Shown here piece after piece: positions 50,878 to 61,187 of a stretch of DNA of 64,000 nt. A program made the position numbers and the translations under genes. Below the pieces are notes generated by a model. The model was not told the origin of the DNA, made no database searches, and saw only the letters and a program-made list of their open reading frames with translations. The stretch is from Aidingimonas halophila (GTDB taxonomy: Bacteria > Pseudomonadota > Gammaproteobacteria > Pseudomonadales > Halomonadaceae): contig NZ_FNNI01000001.1 in assembly GCF_900106955.1 (NCBI RefSeq), positions 124,001-188,000 of the forward strand, in the 5' to 3' direction. Position 1 is the stretch's first letter. The number at the start of each line of letters is the position of its first letter.

Positions 50878-50905
50878 GCGCCCGGGCATTTTTTGACCCG
50901 GGCGC
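50878..50905 (-). terminator. Terminator of the rplM-rpsI operon
   Basis: A 9-bp GC-rich stem GCGCCCGGG/CCCGGGCGC with a 10-nt loop lies 23 bp after the rpsI stop; the minus-strand tail is TTTCTTA. Confidence 0.8.
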
Positions 50906-50928
50906 CACAACTGCTATGGAAAGCGCGA

Positions 50929-51318
50929 TTAACGCTTGGAGAACTGAGGACGGCGACGCGCCTTGCGCAAGCCGATCTTCTTACGTTCCACGCTACGTGC
51001 ATCCCGAGTCACATAGCCGGCGGTACGCAACGGCTTACGGAAATCCTCGTTGTACTGAATCAGGGCACGGGTGATCCCGTGACGGATAGCTCCTGCCTGG
51101 GCAGAGCCCCCGCCGCCGGACACAGTGACGTAAACATCGAACTGATCTTGAGTCTCGGTCAACTCCAGCGGCTGGCGAACGACCATATGACCAGTCACGC
51201 GACCGAAGTAATCATTCAGTTCGCGATTGTTGACAGAAATCTTGCCGGTGCCCGGCTTCAGAAACACTCGGGCAGTAGAGGTCTTGCGGCGCCCGGTACC
51301 GTAATACTGCTGTGACAT
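50929..51318 (-). CDS. rpsI: Ribosomal protein S9 (uS9)
   Basis: 129 residues (E. coli 130). Starts [26 protein letters not shown] and ends with the conserved [12 protein letters not shown] tail that reaches the P-site tRNA. It follows rplM by 12 bp in the standard L13-S9 operon. Confidence 0.99.
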   Translation of the reverse strand: MSQQYYGTGRRKTSTARVFLKPGTGKISVNNRELNDYFGRVTGHMVVRQPLELTETQDQFDVYVTVSGGGGSAQAGAIRHGITRALIQYNEDFRKPLRTAGYVTRDARSVERKKIGLRKARRRPQFSKR

Positions 51319-51330
51319 GACGAGTACCCC

Positions 51331-51759
51331 TTAAAGGTTCAGTTCTTGCGGCTGTTGAGCGGTATGCGGATGATCGGCGCCTGCATAGACCTTGAGCTTG
51401 GAATGCATGGCACGTCCAAGCGGCCCCTTGGGTAGCATGCCCTTGACGGCCTTTTCAATAACGCGCTCCGGCGCATACTCGATCATACCTTCGAAGCTCA
51501 TCGAACGCAGACCCCCCGGATAGCCGGTATGCCGATAGTACTGCTTGTCGCTCGCTTTGTTGCCGGTCACGCGAACCTTCTCGGCATTGACCACCACGAT
51601 GTAATCACCGGTATCGACATGCGGAGTGTATTCGGGCTTGTGTTTGCCACGCAGACGGCGGGCAATTTCGGTTGCCAGACGACCGAGCGTCTTGTCCGTC
51701 GCGTCGACGACATACCAATCGCGCTGGACGGACTGCGGCTTAGCACTGAACGTCTTCAT
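51331..51759 (-). CDS. rplM: Ribosomal protein L13 (uL13)
   Basis: 142 residues, exactly the E. coli length from ATG 51759 ([20 protein letters not shown]). The frame is open to 51774, but the GGTGA 8 nt before 51759 and the family start support the shorter form. Conserved [10 protein letters not shown]... is replaced by the usual YPGGLRS and [20 protein letters not shown] blocks. L13 is an early 50S assembly protein and in E. coli represses its own operon. Confidence 0.99.
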   Translation of the reverse strand: MKTFSAKPQSVQRDWYVVDATDKTLGRLATEIARRLRGKHKPEYTPHVDTGDYIVVVNAEKVRVTGNKASDKQYYRHTGYPGGLRSMSFEGMIEYAPERVIEKAVKGMLPKGPLGRAMHSKLKVYAGADHPHTAQQPQELNL

Positions 51760-51884
51760 GAATTGATTCACCAAAATCGATGTATTGGGCCAACGTTTGC
51801 CATTCCTGACTTACGTGACCATCCCTATTCTTCTTGGTTGTGCCGTACGGTAGAGCTCGGTAAACGGCACAACGAGCCGAGCGA
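51760..51884 (-). promoter_or_regulatory. Structured leader of rplM-rpsI (probable L13 autoregulation)
   Basis: The leader of about 125 nt holds a perfect 10-bp hairpin (51864-51873 with 51837-51846, 17-nt loop) with no T-tract, so it is not a terminator. In E. coli L13 binds its own leader to repress translation. The same role here is inferred from position; the stem lies about 80 nt before the start codon. Confidence 0.5.
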
Positions 51885-51890
51885 GCGCGC

Positions 51891-51919
51891 ATTATACATG
51901 CCTGAAAAGGAAAGGTTAA
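51891..51919 (-). promoter_or_regulatory. rplM-rpsI promoter
   Basis: Minus-strand TTAACC (51914-51919), 17-nt spacer and a consensus TATAAT (51891-51896). The predicted start is near 51884, followed by a GC-rich segment (GCGCGCTCGCTCGG) resembling the discriminators of stringently controlled ribosomal promoters. Confidence 0.75.
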
Positions 51920-51979
51920 GCGAAATCGATCACGAACTGCAGCCATACTGGCTCGGACCTGGTTCTGTATCACTCGTAT

Positions 51980-53170
51980 TCAGGGCTTATGCGGTAGCGC
52001 AAGGTACTCATGCGACTGCATCTCAAGCAAGCGTGACAGTGTCCGCTCGAACTCGAAGGCCAGATCATCGCCACGATAAAGCTGCTCAGCCGGTGCTGCC
52101 GCAGACATCAACAGCTTCACACCGCGATCATAGAATTCATCGACCAGATTGATGAAGCGCCTTGCTTGATCATCGCTTTCACGGCCCATATAGGGAACAT
52201 TGGAGAGCAGGACACTATGAAATTCTCGAGCCAGTTCAATGTAATCGTTCTGACTACGAGGGCCATCACAGAGTTCGGAAAACTCGAACCAGACCACATC
52301 GTCATGCATACGACGAGACGTCAAGAGCCGGTGATTGACCTCTATAGACACCCCGCTCTCCCCTTCGCTTCCGGCAATTTCTCGAAAACTGCGCGCCAGT
52401 TCGGCTTCCGCCGCGTCATCAAGGGGGGAATGGAAGATTTCAGCCCTCTCAAGAGCCCTTAGCCGATAGTCGACCCCTGAATCCACATTCACCACCACGC
52501 AATGGCGATTGAGAAGATCGATGGCCGGCAGGAATCTCGCACGCTGCAATCCATCCTTGTACAGGTCGTCAGGAGTAATATTCGATGTGGCAACCAGAAC
52601 CACCCCCTGCTCGAACAGGGCTTCCAGTAAATTGGCCAGGATCATCGCGTCGGTGATGTCCTTTACGAAGAACTCGTCGAAACAGATGACACGAGCCTCA
52701 CTGGCAAACTTGGCAGCGATCAAGCGCAACGGATTCTTCTCGCCTTTATAATGCTCCAGCTCGTTGTGCACACGCTGCATGAAACGGTGAAAGTGCGTTC
52801 GCATCTTGTCCGGGAACGGCAGTGTCTCGTAGAAGGTATCCACAAGGTATGTCTTGCCACGCCCAACACCGCCCCAGAAGTACAGCCCCATGATGTCGGG
52901 CGACTCGTGAAATGGGGATGATTCCTGCTTCTGCCCCAACAACCCGGCCAAACGCGACCGCAGCCCCTTGCCTGAAGCGACGGGTCGAGGCTCGGGTCGG
53001 GGCTTGGACACCAACTCATCGTAGAGTCGCTGAAGGTGTTTGACCGCCTCTTCCTGAGCGGGGTCGTATTCGAAATCTTCACGCGCCAAATCGGCATGAT
53101 AACGAGCCAATGGTGTGGCGGCTGCATGCGCAGCGGACGGGTCATGTGGAGTGGTCACTGTTGAACACAT
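51980..53170 (-). CDS. zapE: Cell division ATPase ZapE (AFG1-like)
   Basis: 396 residues (E. coli 375). P-loop ATPase with GLYFWGGVGRGKTYLVDTFYETLP (Walker A), FHRFMQRVHNEL, and VICFDEFFVKDITDAMIL (Walker B), LFEQGVVLVATSN, and the C-terminal FINLVDEFYDRGVKLLMSA. ZapE associates with the divisome in E. coli. ATG 53170 lacks a strong ribosome site; the N-terminal 20 residues are Ala/Thr-rich and could be shorter. Confidence 0.93.
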   Translation of the reverse strand: MCSTVTTPHDPSAAHAAATPLARYHADLAREDFEYDPAQEEAVKHLQRLYDELVSKPRPEPRPVASGKGLRSRLAGLLGQKQESSPFHESPDIMGLYFWGGVGRGKTYLVDTFYETLPFPDKMRTHFHRFMQRVHNELEHYKGEKNPLRLIAAKFASEARVICFDEFFVKDITDAMILANLLEALFEQGVVLVATSNITPDDLYKDGLQRARFLPAIDLLNRHCVVVNVDSGVDYRLRALERAEIFHSPLDDAAEAELARSFREIAGSEGESGVSIEVNHRLLTSRRMHDDVVWFEFSELCDGPRSQNDYIELAREFHSVLLSNVPYMGRESDDQARRFINLVDEFYDRGVKLLMSAAAPAEQLYRGDDLAFEFERTLSRLLEMQSHEYLALPHKP

Positions 53171-53211
53171 CAGTGTATGGGCTGCCTCATACGAATTTAT
53201 AAGCTTGGCAT

Positions 53212-53217
53212 ATTATA
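53212..53217 (-). promoter_or_regulatory. Possible zapE promoter (-10 element)
   Basis: A consensus minus-strand TATAAT, without a clear -35, would start transcription near 53205, about 35 nt before the zapE ATG. Confidence 0.4.
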
Positions 53218-53270
53218 CGCTGTCCAAGCGCCAAGCGCATGCCATCGACCAATGCCTTGCGTCATGCACA

Positions 53271-53301
53271 TTGACCTCAGTCTTGGCCTGCCCCATATAA
53301 T
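53271..53301 (+). promoter_or_regulatory. Possible zapG promoter
   Basis: TTGACC (53271-53276) and a consensus TATAAT (53296-53301) face zapG. The 19-nt spacer is long but tolerable; the leader would be about 95 nt. Confidence 0.45.
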
Positions 53302-53402
53302 GGGCTCGAGCGACGTCATCGCAATCGTCGCCGTCACAAGCCTGGTCGCTCATAATCTCGTCAATGACGACCAGTGCCGCAAGCATTTCTAAGGGGAACG
53401 AC

Positions 53403-53849
53403 GTGTACGAGAGCAATATCGACTGGATACTGGCAATCGTCAGTGGGCTGGCGGGAATAGGTATCGGCGCTCTGGGGTATCATCTGCTGAACAGCAATGT
53501 GGCCCGCAATCAGAAAGTGCGCCAGCGCCTGGCAGAAACCGAGCTGGAATTGAACCAGGTCAAAGAATCATTGAATGATCATTTTGCCCGGGCTGCCGAT
53601 CTTGTAGAAAGCATACAACGTCAGAGCCAGGAGCTTGAGCAACAACTTGCCCAAGGAGCCGATCGCTTCTGTGACGATAGCCAGATCCGTCGGCGACTCA
53701 ACAACATGCCGGCTGATGAAGCGGAGCCCGGCGAACCAGTCACAGCCGCCCCGCGCGACTACGCCGATAATCACGGCACACTGTCTGAAGATTTCGGGCT
53801 ACGCTCGACGTCCACGACCCAGGAGCCGGATCAGCCACCGCGCTATTGA
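53403..53849 (+). CDS. zapG: YhcB/ZapG-family membrane protein (DUF1043)
   Basis: 148 residues. One N-terminal membrane helix (WILAIVSGLAGIGIGALGYHLL, about 7-28), a coiled coil (about 35-85: QRLAETELELNQVKESLNDHF, SIQRQSQELEQQLAQGADRF) and a disordered acidic tail. The family acts at the interface of division and envelope synthesis in E. coli. The start is GTG 53403 with AAGGGG 7 nt upstream; the in-frame ATG at 53364 lies before this site. It is divergent from zapE, as in enterobacteria. Confidence 0.88.
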   Translation: MYESNIDWILAIVSGLAGIGIGALGYHLLNSNVARNQKVRQRLAETELELNQVKESLNDHFARAADLVESIQRQSQELEQQLAQGADRFCDDSQIRRRLNNMPADEAEPGEPVTAAPRDYADNHGTLSEDFGLRSTSTTQEPDQPPRY

Positions 53850-53854
53850 CAACG

Positions 53855-54613
53855 TCAGGCCGGATTGTCGATGTCCACGAAACGATGTTCGAGCTCGAGA
53901 TGGGTCGCCAGCCATTCGCCCAGTGCCTTGATACCACCACGCTCGGTGGCATGGTGACCCGCAGCCAGGTAGCTGATACCCATCTCTCTTGCCATATGCG
54001 TAGTACGCTCCGAGATCTCGCCGGAAATAAAGGCTTGCGCGCCCGACTCAGCGGCCTGGGCAATCATGTCCTGGGCGCCTCCGGTGCACCAGGCTATGCG
54101 GGTCAACGGCCGATCATTCCCTGATATCAGCAACGGCGCCCGACCGAGCTTCTCCTGCAGCCGGGCCGCCAAGGCACGATCATCCAGTGGCTGTTTTGGC
54201 GCTCCGAGCCACAACAGCCCCTCCCCCAGGGGTGCATCCGCGCAACCATCGACATCGAAACCCATGAGTTCCGCCAACCTGGCATTGTTTCCCAGTGTCG
54301 GATGCGCATCCAGTGGAAGGTGATAAGCCATCAGATTGATATCATTGGTGAGTAATGTCGCTATCCGATGACGCTTCATCCCAGTGATATTGACAGGCTC
54401 GTTCTTCCAGAAATATCCGTGGTGTACCAGTAGCGCATCGGCTCCCCATGCAACCGCCTCATCGAGAAGCGCTTGACAGGCAGTCACGCCGGTCATGATG
54501 CGTTGAACTGTCTCCGTTCCAGCCACCTGCAATCCATTGACAGTAAAGTCCTTGAACTTGTCGGGTTGCAACTGGGTTTCACAGGCTTCGACAAGTTCAT
54601 CACGAGAGATCAT
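53855..54613 (-). CDS. Nif3-like dinuclear metal-centre protein (YbgI family)
   Basis: 252 residues. The Nif3/YbgI family binds two metal ions; visible ligand-containing blocks are LLVHHGYFW, AYHLPLDAHP, and the C-terminal AAGHHATERGG. Middle segment IAWCTGGAQDMI and FISGEISERT are conserved. A hydrolase (GTP cyclohydrolase 1 type 2-like) role is suggested in databases but not proven. Start ATG 54613 has GGAGG 5 nt upstream; the GTG at 54619 overlaps that site. It is convergent with zapG (5 bp gap) and divergent from degS. Confidence 0.92.
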   Translation of the reverse strand: MISRDELVEACETQLQPDKFKDFTVNGLQVAGTETVQRIMTGVTACQALLDEAVAWGADALLVHHGYFWKNEPVNITGMKRHRIATLLTNDINLMAYHLPLDAHPTLGNNARLAELMGFDVDGCADAPLGEGLLWLGAPKQPLDDRALAARLQEKLGRAPLLISGNDRPLTRIAWCTGGAQDMIAQAAESGAQAFISGEISERTTHMAREMGISYLAAGHHATERGGIKALGEWLATHLELEHRFVDIDNPA

Positions 54614-54622
54614 CGCCACCTC

Positions 54623-54651
54623 CGGACAGGTGAAATGGGCAGTGTTACAAT
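54623..54651 (+). promoter_or_regulatory. Probable degS promoter
   Basis: CGGACA (54623-54628), 17-nt spacer and TACAAT (54646-54651). The -10 lies in the left arm of the palindrome at 54644-54665. Transcription would start near 54658. Confidence 0.45.
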
Positions 54652-54665
54652 CACATCATTGTAAC
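54644..54665. repeat. Perfect inverted repeat between divergent nif3-like and degS genes
   Basis: GTTACAAT-N6-ATTGTAAC, an 8-bp perfect palindrome in the 100-bp divergent intergenic region. Each arm contains a TACAAT that could serve as -10 for one of the two genes, so this may be two facing promoters or an operator controlling both. Confidence 0.6.
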
Positions 54666-54713
54666 GACCCAGGTCCATATCAGCGACCGCCCAAGTCGAC
54701 AAGGATGCTTTGC

Positions 54714-55973
54714 ATGCGCCGTTTCTTGCCACTTTTTTGGCCGGTTCTGTCCGGCATATTGCTTGCCATCGTTCTGCTCAATGCGTTTCCTGACTTGATT
54801 GGACGCTCACAGGACCAGGATGACAACGGCTCCGACCCCATTCCGACCTTACAACTCCCGACGGTCGAACCACCGGCCATTCCTCAATTGACCAGTAGCG
54901 ATACCTCGGAAGAGGACTCCCGCCCGGCTCCCGATGTACAGAGCGCCGCCCCCTTGTCGCGCGAACAAGGGCCCGCCAGCTACTCCGATGCGGTCGAACG
55001 TGCCGCTCCAGCCGTTGTCAACATTTATTCTTCCCGGGTCGTCGAGCGTGATCAGCATCCCTTGATGTCCGACCCCTTCTTTCGGCAGTTCTATGGCGAT
55101 GAGATGCCCAGCCGTCAGCGCATGCTCTCCAGTCTCGGGTCCGGAGTGATCGTCAGCGAAGATGGCTATGTTCTGACCAATCACCATGTGATCAGTGATG
55201 CCGACCAGATACAGGTCGCACTACGCGACGGCAGGGAGACACTGGCCGAGGTCATCGGCACCGACCCTGAGAGCGACCTGGCCGTATTGAAGATCGATCT
55301 TGACGACCTCCCCGTGATTTCCATGGCCGATTCCACCGAGACCGCAGTGGGAGACGTCGCGCTGGCTATCGGTAACCCATTCGGCGTCGGACAAACCGTG
55401 ACCATGGGGATAGTCAGTGCTACCGGACGCAGCCATCTGGGACTCAATGCTTATGAGGATTTCATTCAGACGGATGCCGCCATCAACCCTGGCAATTCCG
55501 GTGGTGCGCTGGTCAACCCGGAAGGCGCCATGGTGGGAATCAACACGGCAATTTTCTCCCGCTCCGGTGGGTCACAGGGTATCGGGTTTGCCATTCCGGC
55601 CAACCTGGCTCGCAACATCCTCGACGAGCTGGTCACTCAAGGGCGAGTGATTCGTGGATGGCTCGGCATCGAAGCCCAGGAAATGACACAGGAGCTGGCC
55701 GCTTCATTCGGACTGAACACGCTCAAAGGGGTCGTGATTTCCGGCGTGGTTCCGGATGGCCCGGCGGACGAAGCAGGACTGGAACCCGGCGATGTGCTGC
55801 TGGAGATCGATGGGCGACCGATTCTCGACGCCCGAGCAGCCATGGCCGAGATAGCGGCGCTAGAGCCAGGCTCAGACTTACCGCTGACGGTCATCCGCAA
55901 TGGGGAAACGCTCGACGTCGAACTGGAGGTGGGCGAGCGGCCACCGCCCGAGTTACGCGAACCCGAACGCTGA
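54714..55973 (+). CDS. degS: Periplasmic site-1 serine protease, DegS/AlgW type
   Basis: 419 residues, longer than E. coli DegS (355) and Pseudomonas AlgW (389). An N-terminal membrane anchor (about 4-24) is followed by an acidic, Pro-rich linker of about 70 residues. The trypsin-like domain has His158 (LTNHHVI), Asp188 (ESDLAVLKI) and Ser262 (NPGNSGGALV). One PDZ domain (about 310-400) follows (GWLGIEAQEM, VVISGVVPDGPADEAGLEPGDVLLEIDG). DegS/AlgW cleave the anti-sigma factor RseA/MucA when misfolded porins bind the PDZ domain. The anchor and single PDZ argue against DegP. ATG 54714 has AAGGA 8 nt upstream; ATG 54705 is possible. Confidence 0.92.
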   Translation: MRRFLPLFWPVLSGILLAIVLLNAFPDLIGRSQDQDDNGSDPIPTLQLPTVEPPAIPQLTSSDTSEEDSRPAPDVQSAAPLSREQGPASYSDAVERAAPAVVNIYSSRVVERDQHPLMSDPFFRQFYGDEMPSRQRMLSSLGSGVIVSEDGYVLTNHHVISDADQIQVALRDGRETLAEVIGTDPESDLAVLKIDLDDLPVISMADSTETAVGDVALAIGNPFGVGQTVTMGIVSATGRSHLGLNAYEDFIQTDAAINPGNSGGALVNPEGAMVGINTAIFSRSGGSQGIGFAIPANLARNILDELVTQGRVIRGWLGIEAQEMTQELAASFGLNTLKGVVISGVVPDGPADEAGLEPGDVLLEIDGRPILDARAAMAEIAALEPGSDLPLTVIRNGETLDVELEVGERPPPELREPER

Positions 55974-55984
55974 CCGTTCCATGT

Positions 55985-57310
55985 TTACTGACGCTGGATA
56001 CGATACTCTGCGGAACGAGCATGCGCTGTCAGGGATTCCCCGCGTGCCAGTTCCGCTGCCGTCTTGCCCAGAGCGGATGCCCCCTCGGGTGAGCAGTGGA
56101 TCAACGACGAACGCTTTTGAAAGTCGTAGACGCCTAGTGGTGAAGAAAAACGGGCAGTCCCCGAGGTCGGCAGGACATGATTGGGGCCCGCACAATAATC
56201 CCCCAGGACTTCGGCCGTATGGCGTCCCATGAAGATTGCACCGGCATGGCGAACACCCGAGAGCATGGACTCGGGATCCGCCACTGACAACTCAAGGTGC
56301 TCAGGTGCAATGCGATTGATCAAGGCAAGCGCATCATCGCGATCACGACACGTAATCAGTGCCCCCCTGCTACGCAGAGATTCCTGAATAATGGAAGCGC
56401 GCTCCATACTGGGTAGCAGGCGTTTCATCGATGCCTCGACCGCCTGCAGATGGTCGGGATCCCAGCTGACCAGTATCGCTTGCGCGTCTTCATCATGCTC
56501 CGCCTGGGAAAAGAGGTCCATGGCAAGCCAATCCGGTTCGGTACCCCCATCGGAAACCACCAGAACCTCCGAAGGGCCGGCGATCATGTCGATCCCCACC
56601 TGGCCGAATACCGTTTTCTTCGCCGTGGCTACGTAAATGTTTCCCGGTCCGACGATCTTATCGACCCGTGGAACCGTCTCCGTACCATATGCCAGTGCGG
56701 CAATCGCCTGAGCGCCTCCCAGAGTATATACCTGATCAATCCCGGCGAGATACGCAGCCGCCAACACCAGATCATTGCATACGCCATCCGGTGTCGGTAC
56801 GACCATCACGATTTCTCTGACGCCTGCGACATGCGCTGGAATGGCGTTCATCAACACCGAGGAAGGGTACGCCGCCTTACCTCCCGGAACATAGATACCT
56901 GCCCGGTCCAGCGGCGTCACTCGCTGACCCAGGACGGTGCCGTCATCTTCAGTATACTGCCAGGATGTTGGCTTCTGTCGCTCATGATAAGCACGGATGC
57001 GATCGGCTGCCGCAGCAAGCGCCTCACGCTGACTCTCGGGCAGCCTTTCGAAAGCATCGCGCAGTACCTCGGGCTGCAGCGTCAATTCCTGCATCGTCGT
57101 CGCCTGAAGACGGTCGAAACGATGCGTATATTCGAGCAGCGCCTCATCACCCCGCGTCCTGACAGCTTCGATGATATCGTCGACACGACGCTGTATCGTG
57201 GCGTCAGACACCCCCTCCCATTCAAGCAAGGCATTCAGGCGTTCGTCGAAGTCCATATCCTTCGTCGAGAATCGGTTGATGCGGATGTCGGTGGCAGAAT
57301 TGTCAGGCAT
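55985..57310 (-). CDS. hisD: Histidinol dehydrogenase
   Basis: 441 residues (E. coli 434). The zinc enzyme performs the last two oxidations of histidine synthesis. Landmarks are [73 protein letters not shown] and [14 protein letters not shown] precedes ATG 57310 by about 5 nt. It follows hisG by 35 bp and ends 11 bp from the convergent degS stop. Confidence 0.97.
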   Translation of the reverse strand: MPDNSATDIRINRFSTKDMDFDERLNALLEWEGVSDATIQRRVDDIIEAVRTRGDEALLEYTHRFDRLQATTMQELTLQPEVLRDAFERLPESQREALAAAADRIRAYHERQKPTSWQYTEDDGTVLGQRVTPLDRAGIYVPGGKAAYPSSVLMNAIPAHVAGVREIVMVVPTPDGVCNDLVLAAAYLAGIDQVYTLGGAQAIAALAYGTETVPRVDKIVGPGNIYVATAKKTVFGQVGIDMIAGPSEVLVVSDGGTEPDWLAMDLFSQAEHDEDAQAILVSWDPDHLQAVEASMKRLLPSMERASIIQESLRSRGALITCRDRDDALALINRIAPEHLELSVADPESMLSGVRHAGAIFMGRHTAEVLGDYCAGPNHVLPTSGTARFSSPLGVYDFQKRSSLIHCSPEGASALGKTAAELARGESLTAHARSAEYRIQRQ

Positions 57311-57345
57311 GCTACTTCCTCGATTGCCGATCGTCGTTTCGCTTC

Positions 57346-58005
57346 TCAGGCCGAGACGGTAGGGTCCCCGTGGCGCGACATCACTGCCTCGCGGAGTCGG
57401 TCGATCAACGGTTTCAGTTGCTCGTGCTTCATGGTCATGGCGGCCTTGTTGACCACCAGCCGGGTACTGATATCGGCAATCAACTCGCGTGGCGCCATGC
57501 CGTTGGCACGCAGCGTGTTACCGGTATCGACGATATCCACGATCTCATCGGCCAGATTCATCAAGGGGGCCAGTTCCATACCACCATAAAGTTTGATGAC
57601 TTCGGCCTGGATACCTCGTTCCGCATAATACCGACGTGCGATATCCACGAACTTGGTGGCCACTCGGCGACGCGCGCGGGCCGGCTCAGCCCCCTGGATG
57701 CCCGCGGTCATCAAGCGGCATTTGGCGATCCGGAGATCCAGCGGCTCATATAGCCCTTCGGCTCCATGCTCCATCAACACATCCTTGCCGGCGACTCCCA
57801 GATCCGCCGCACCGAGTTGCACATAGGTCGGCACATCCGTAGCGCGTATCACCACTAGCTTGACGTTCGGCAAGTTAGTATCGAAAAGCAGTTTACGGCT
57901 CTTGTCGATATCCTCGGAAGGTTCAATGCCGGCATCTGCCAGCAATGGCAAGGTCTCTTCCAGAATACGTCCCTTGGACAAGGCCAATATCAATTGCTTG
58001 CTCAT
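57346..58005 (-). CDS. hisG: ATP phosphoribosyltransferase, short form (HisG-S)
   Basis: 219 residues, the short form lacking the C-terminal regulatory domain. Landmarks are [77 protein letters not shown]. It catalyses the first step of histidine synthesis. Short-form enzymes need the paralogous HisZ subunit for activity and feedback control; hisZ is not in this window. Position murA-hisG-hisD is common in gamma- and betaproteobacteria. Confidence 0.97.
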   Translation of the reverse strand: MSKQLILALSKGRILEETLPLLADAGIEPSEDIDKSRKLLFDTNLPNVKLVVIRATDVPTYVQLGAADLGVAGKDVLMEHGAEGLYEPLDLRIAKCRLMTAGIQGAEPARARRRVATKFVDIARRYYAERGIQAEVIKLYGGMELAPLMNLADEIVDIVDTGNTLRANGMAPRELIADISTRLVVNKAAMTMKHEQLKPLIDRLREAVMSRHGDPTVSA

Positions 58006-58026
58006 AGCGTCTCGTCGGTTGATCGA

Positions 58027-59558
<1,532 letters not shown>

Positions 59559-59636
59559 GAACAAGGACTCCTTGAAGACATCATCGTGATCGCAGCTATC
59601 GCCACGACCCAAAACCATCATACATGGTAATGAAAA

Positions 59637-59665
59637 GCGCCGCCGATGGCGATGGGCGGCGGCGC
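59637..59665 (-). terminator. Terminator after mlaB
   Basis: An 8-bp GC-rich stem GCGCCGCC/GGCGGCGC with a 13-nt loop, followed on the minus strand by TTTTCATT. It would separate mlaFEDCB transcripts from ibaG-murA-hisGD. Confidence 0.7.
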
Positions 59666-59695
59666 AACAAGTATCAGACGAAACGCGTCAGTCGA

Positions 59696-60019
59696 TCAAT
59701 CGGCGGGCAGTAGCGCATCCAGGCTTGCCACTTCAGTCAGCCGGCGTAACGGCGGCGACAAGATGACGGTTCGTACCGTCAGGCCAGCGTCAACGGCACA
59801 TCGCATCCACTCCAACATGACGCTGAGGGCAGCACTGCTGACCCGATCCACCCCGCCAAAATCGAGTTCAATCTCGCCGTTGGGCGGGCAAGCAACAAGC
59901 CATTGTCTCCCCGCATCGGCAATTACCGTCGCCACGTCAAAGTCGACATCCCCACTGACGACGAGGCGCTGCTCCATTGCCGACAAGCGGGCGCCTTGAG
60001 CATTCAACAAGAGCGTCAT
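59696..60019 (-). CDS. mlaB: MlaB, STAS-domain subunit of the phospholipid ABC transporter
   Basis: 107 residues, a single STAS domain with GDVDFDVATVIADAG and IELDFGGVDRVSSAALSVMLEWMRCA, the latter holding the conserved Ser-Ser-Ala helix start. MlaB binds and stabilises the MlaF ATPase on the cytoplasmic face. ATG 60019 overlaps the mlaC stop by 4 nt. Last gene of mlaFEDCB. Confidence 0.9.
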   Translation of the reverse strand: MTLLLNAQGARLSAMEQRLVVSGDVDFDVATVIADAGRQWLVACPPNGEIELDFGGVDRVSSAALSVMLEWMRCAVDAGLTVRTVILSPPLRRLTEVASLDALLPAD

Positions 60020-60678
60020 GACTCGCCGTTTTCCAATTCCTCGACATCCACCTCCGGCGACCAACTATCAATGACGGCATCATAGTCGCGATTATGGTCT
60101 CGCATGGCCTGATCAAACTGGTTGCGGAACGTCAGACCCAGGTTGATGCCGTTGACGATCACATTGACAACCTTCCATCCATCATCCGTCTTCCGCAGTG
60201 AATACGTGACCGGATACACCTCCCCATCATTGGCAACGACTTCCATATCCACACTCGCCTGATCTTCCGAGCGCGAATGCCGCTGCTTGTCCAGGACACG
60301 CAACTCATCATAGTCGAACGAAACTAACCCCTTGGCATAAGTGTCGATCAGAGTTTGGCGAAACGTATCAGCAAACCGGGCGCGCTGCTCAGGCGTTGCA
60401 TTCTTGAAATAACGACCCATGACACTGGCACCGATATAGCGAAAATCAGCAACGCCATCCAGGTTGGCATCCACCAACGCTTCGAGTTCATCGACATTCT
60501 CGGCGAAATAATCTTCCCGGCCGTCGATTTCGCCCATCAGGTCATCAATGCTGTCACGAATTATCTGCTCCGGACGCTGTTCCGTACTTTGAGCCTGCAC
60601 GCCCAGCGATACCAGGCTCAGGCTGCATAACATCAGCCCAATCAACGTATGTTTTCCCACCCACTGCAACAGTTGCAT
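60016..60678 (-). CDS. mlaC: MlaC, periplasmic phospholipid-binding protein
   Basis: 220 residues (E. coli 211). A Sec signal peptide (about 1-29, ending GVQAQ) precedes the MlaC/Tgt2D domain (AFADTFRQTLIDTYAKGLVSFD, YSLRKTDDGWKVVNVIVNGINLGLTFRNQF). It ferries phospholipid between the outer-membrane MlaA complex and MlaFEDB. The C-terminus is acidic. Confidence 0.95.
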   Translation of the reverse strand: MQLLQWVGKHTLIGLMLCSLSLVSLGVQAQSTEQRPEQIIRDSIDDLMGEIDGREDYFAENVDELEALVDANLDGVADFRYIGASVMGRYFKNATPEQRARFADTFRQTLIDTYAKGLVSFDYDELRVLDKQRHSRSEDQASVDMEVVANDGEVYPVTYSLRKTDDGWKVVNVIVNGINLGLTFRNQFDQAMRDHNRDYDAVIDSWSPEVDVEELENGES

Positions 60679-60706
60679 AACCGGTTCTCCTAGCTTGCTG
60701 TCCCTG

Positions 60707-61171
60707 TCAATCCGTTGCCATATTCGACACGACTTGCTGGATCAATTCTTCCAGTACGACGGCAGATTGTGTGTCGTTAATGGTATCGCCATCACCGAGC
60801 GTGTCCGGATCTCCCCCGACCGACAGCCCAACGTACTGCTCGCCCAGCAATCCTGCCGTCAGAATCGCGGCCGTCGTGTCACGCGACAACTGATCTTCCA
60901 ATTCACCATCGATTTCCATGACAACGCGAGCGTCATACCAGTCGGTATCCAGCTCGATATCACTGACGCGTCCCACCGTCACACCTGCCATGGTGACCCG
61001 CGAGCGTGGTTTCAGGCTGCCGATATTGGAGAAATTGGCTTCCAGCGTGAATGTCTCACGAGGCGCATCGAAAGTCAGTCCGCTGACGCGCAACCCGAGA
61101 AACAGCAGCCCCAGGATGCCCGCCAGCATGAATAGTCCGACACTTAGCTCCACCATCTTGCTGCGCTTCAT
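60707..61171 (-). CDS. mlaD: MlaD, MCE-domain subunit
   Basis: 154 residues, shorter than E. coli (183). One N-terminal membrane helix (about 7-27, VELSVGLFMLAGILGLLFLGL) and one MCE domain (FTLEANFSNIGSLKPRSRVTMAGVTVGRV, AAILTAGLLGEQYVGLSVGG), forming a hexameric lipid channel on MlaE. The C-terminal part after the MCE domain is a short helix (VVLEELIQQVV). GGGAGA precedes the ATG. Confidence 0.95.
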   Translation of the reverse strand: MKRSKMVELSVGLFMLAGILGLLFLGLRVSGLTFDAPRETFTLEANFSNIGSLKPRSRVTMAGVTVGRVSDIELDTDWYDARVVMEIDGELEDQLSRDTTAAILTAGLLGEQYVGLSVGGDPDTLGDGDTINDTQSAVVLEELIQQVVSNMATD

Positions 61172-61187
61172 CCGTTATCTCCCACCA

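Noticed and set aside
56450-57589. 379-residue plus-strand ORF opposite hisD and hisG
   Set aside because: It mirrors two well-conserved genes on the other strand and shows no protein-family features; long antisense frames are common at this base composition.
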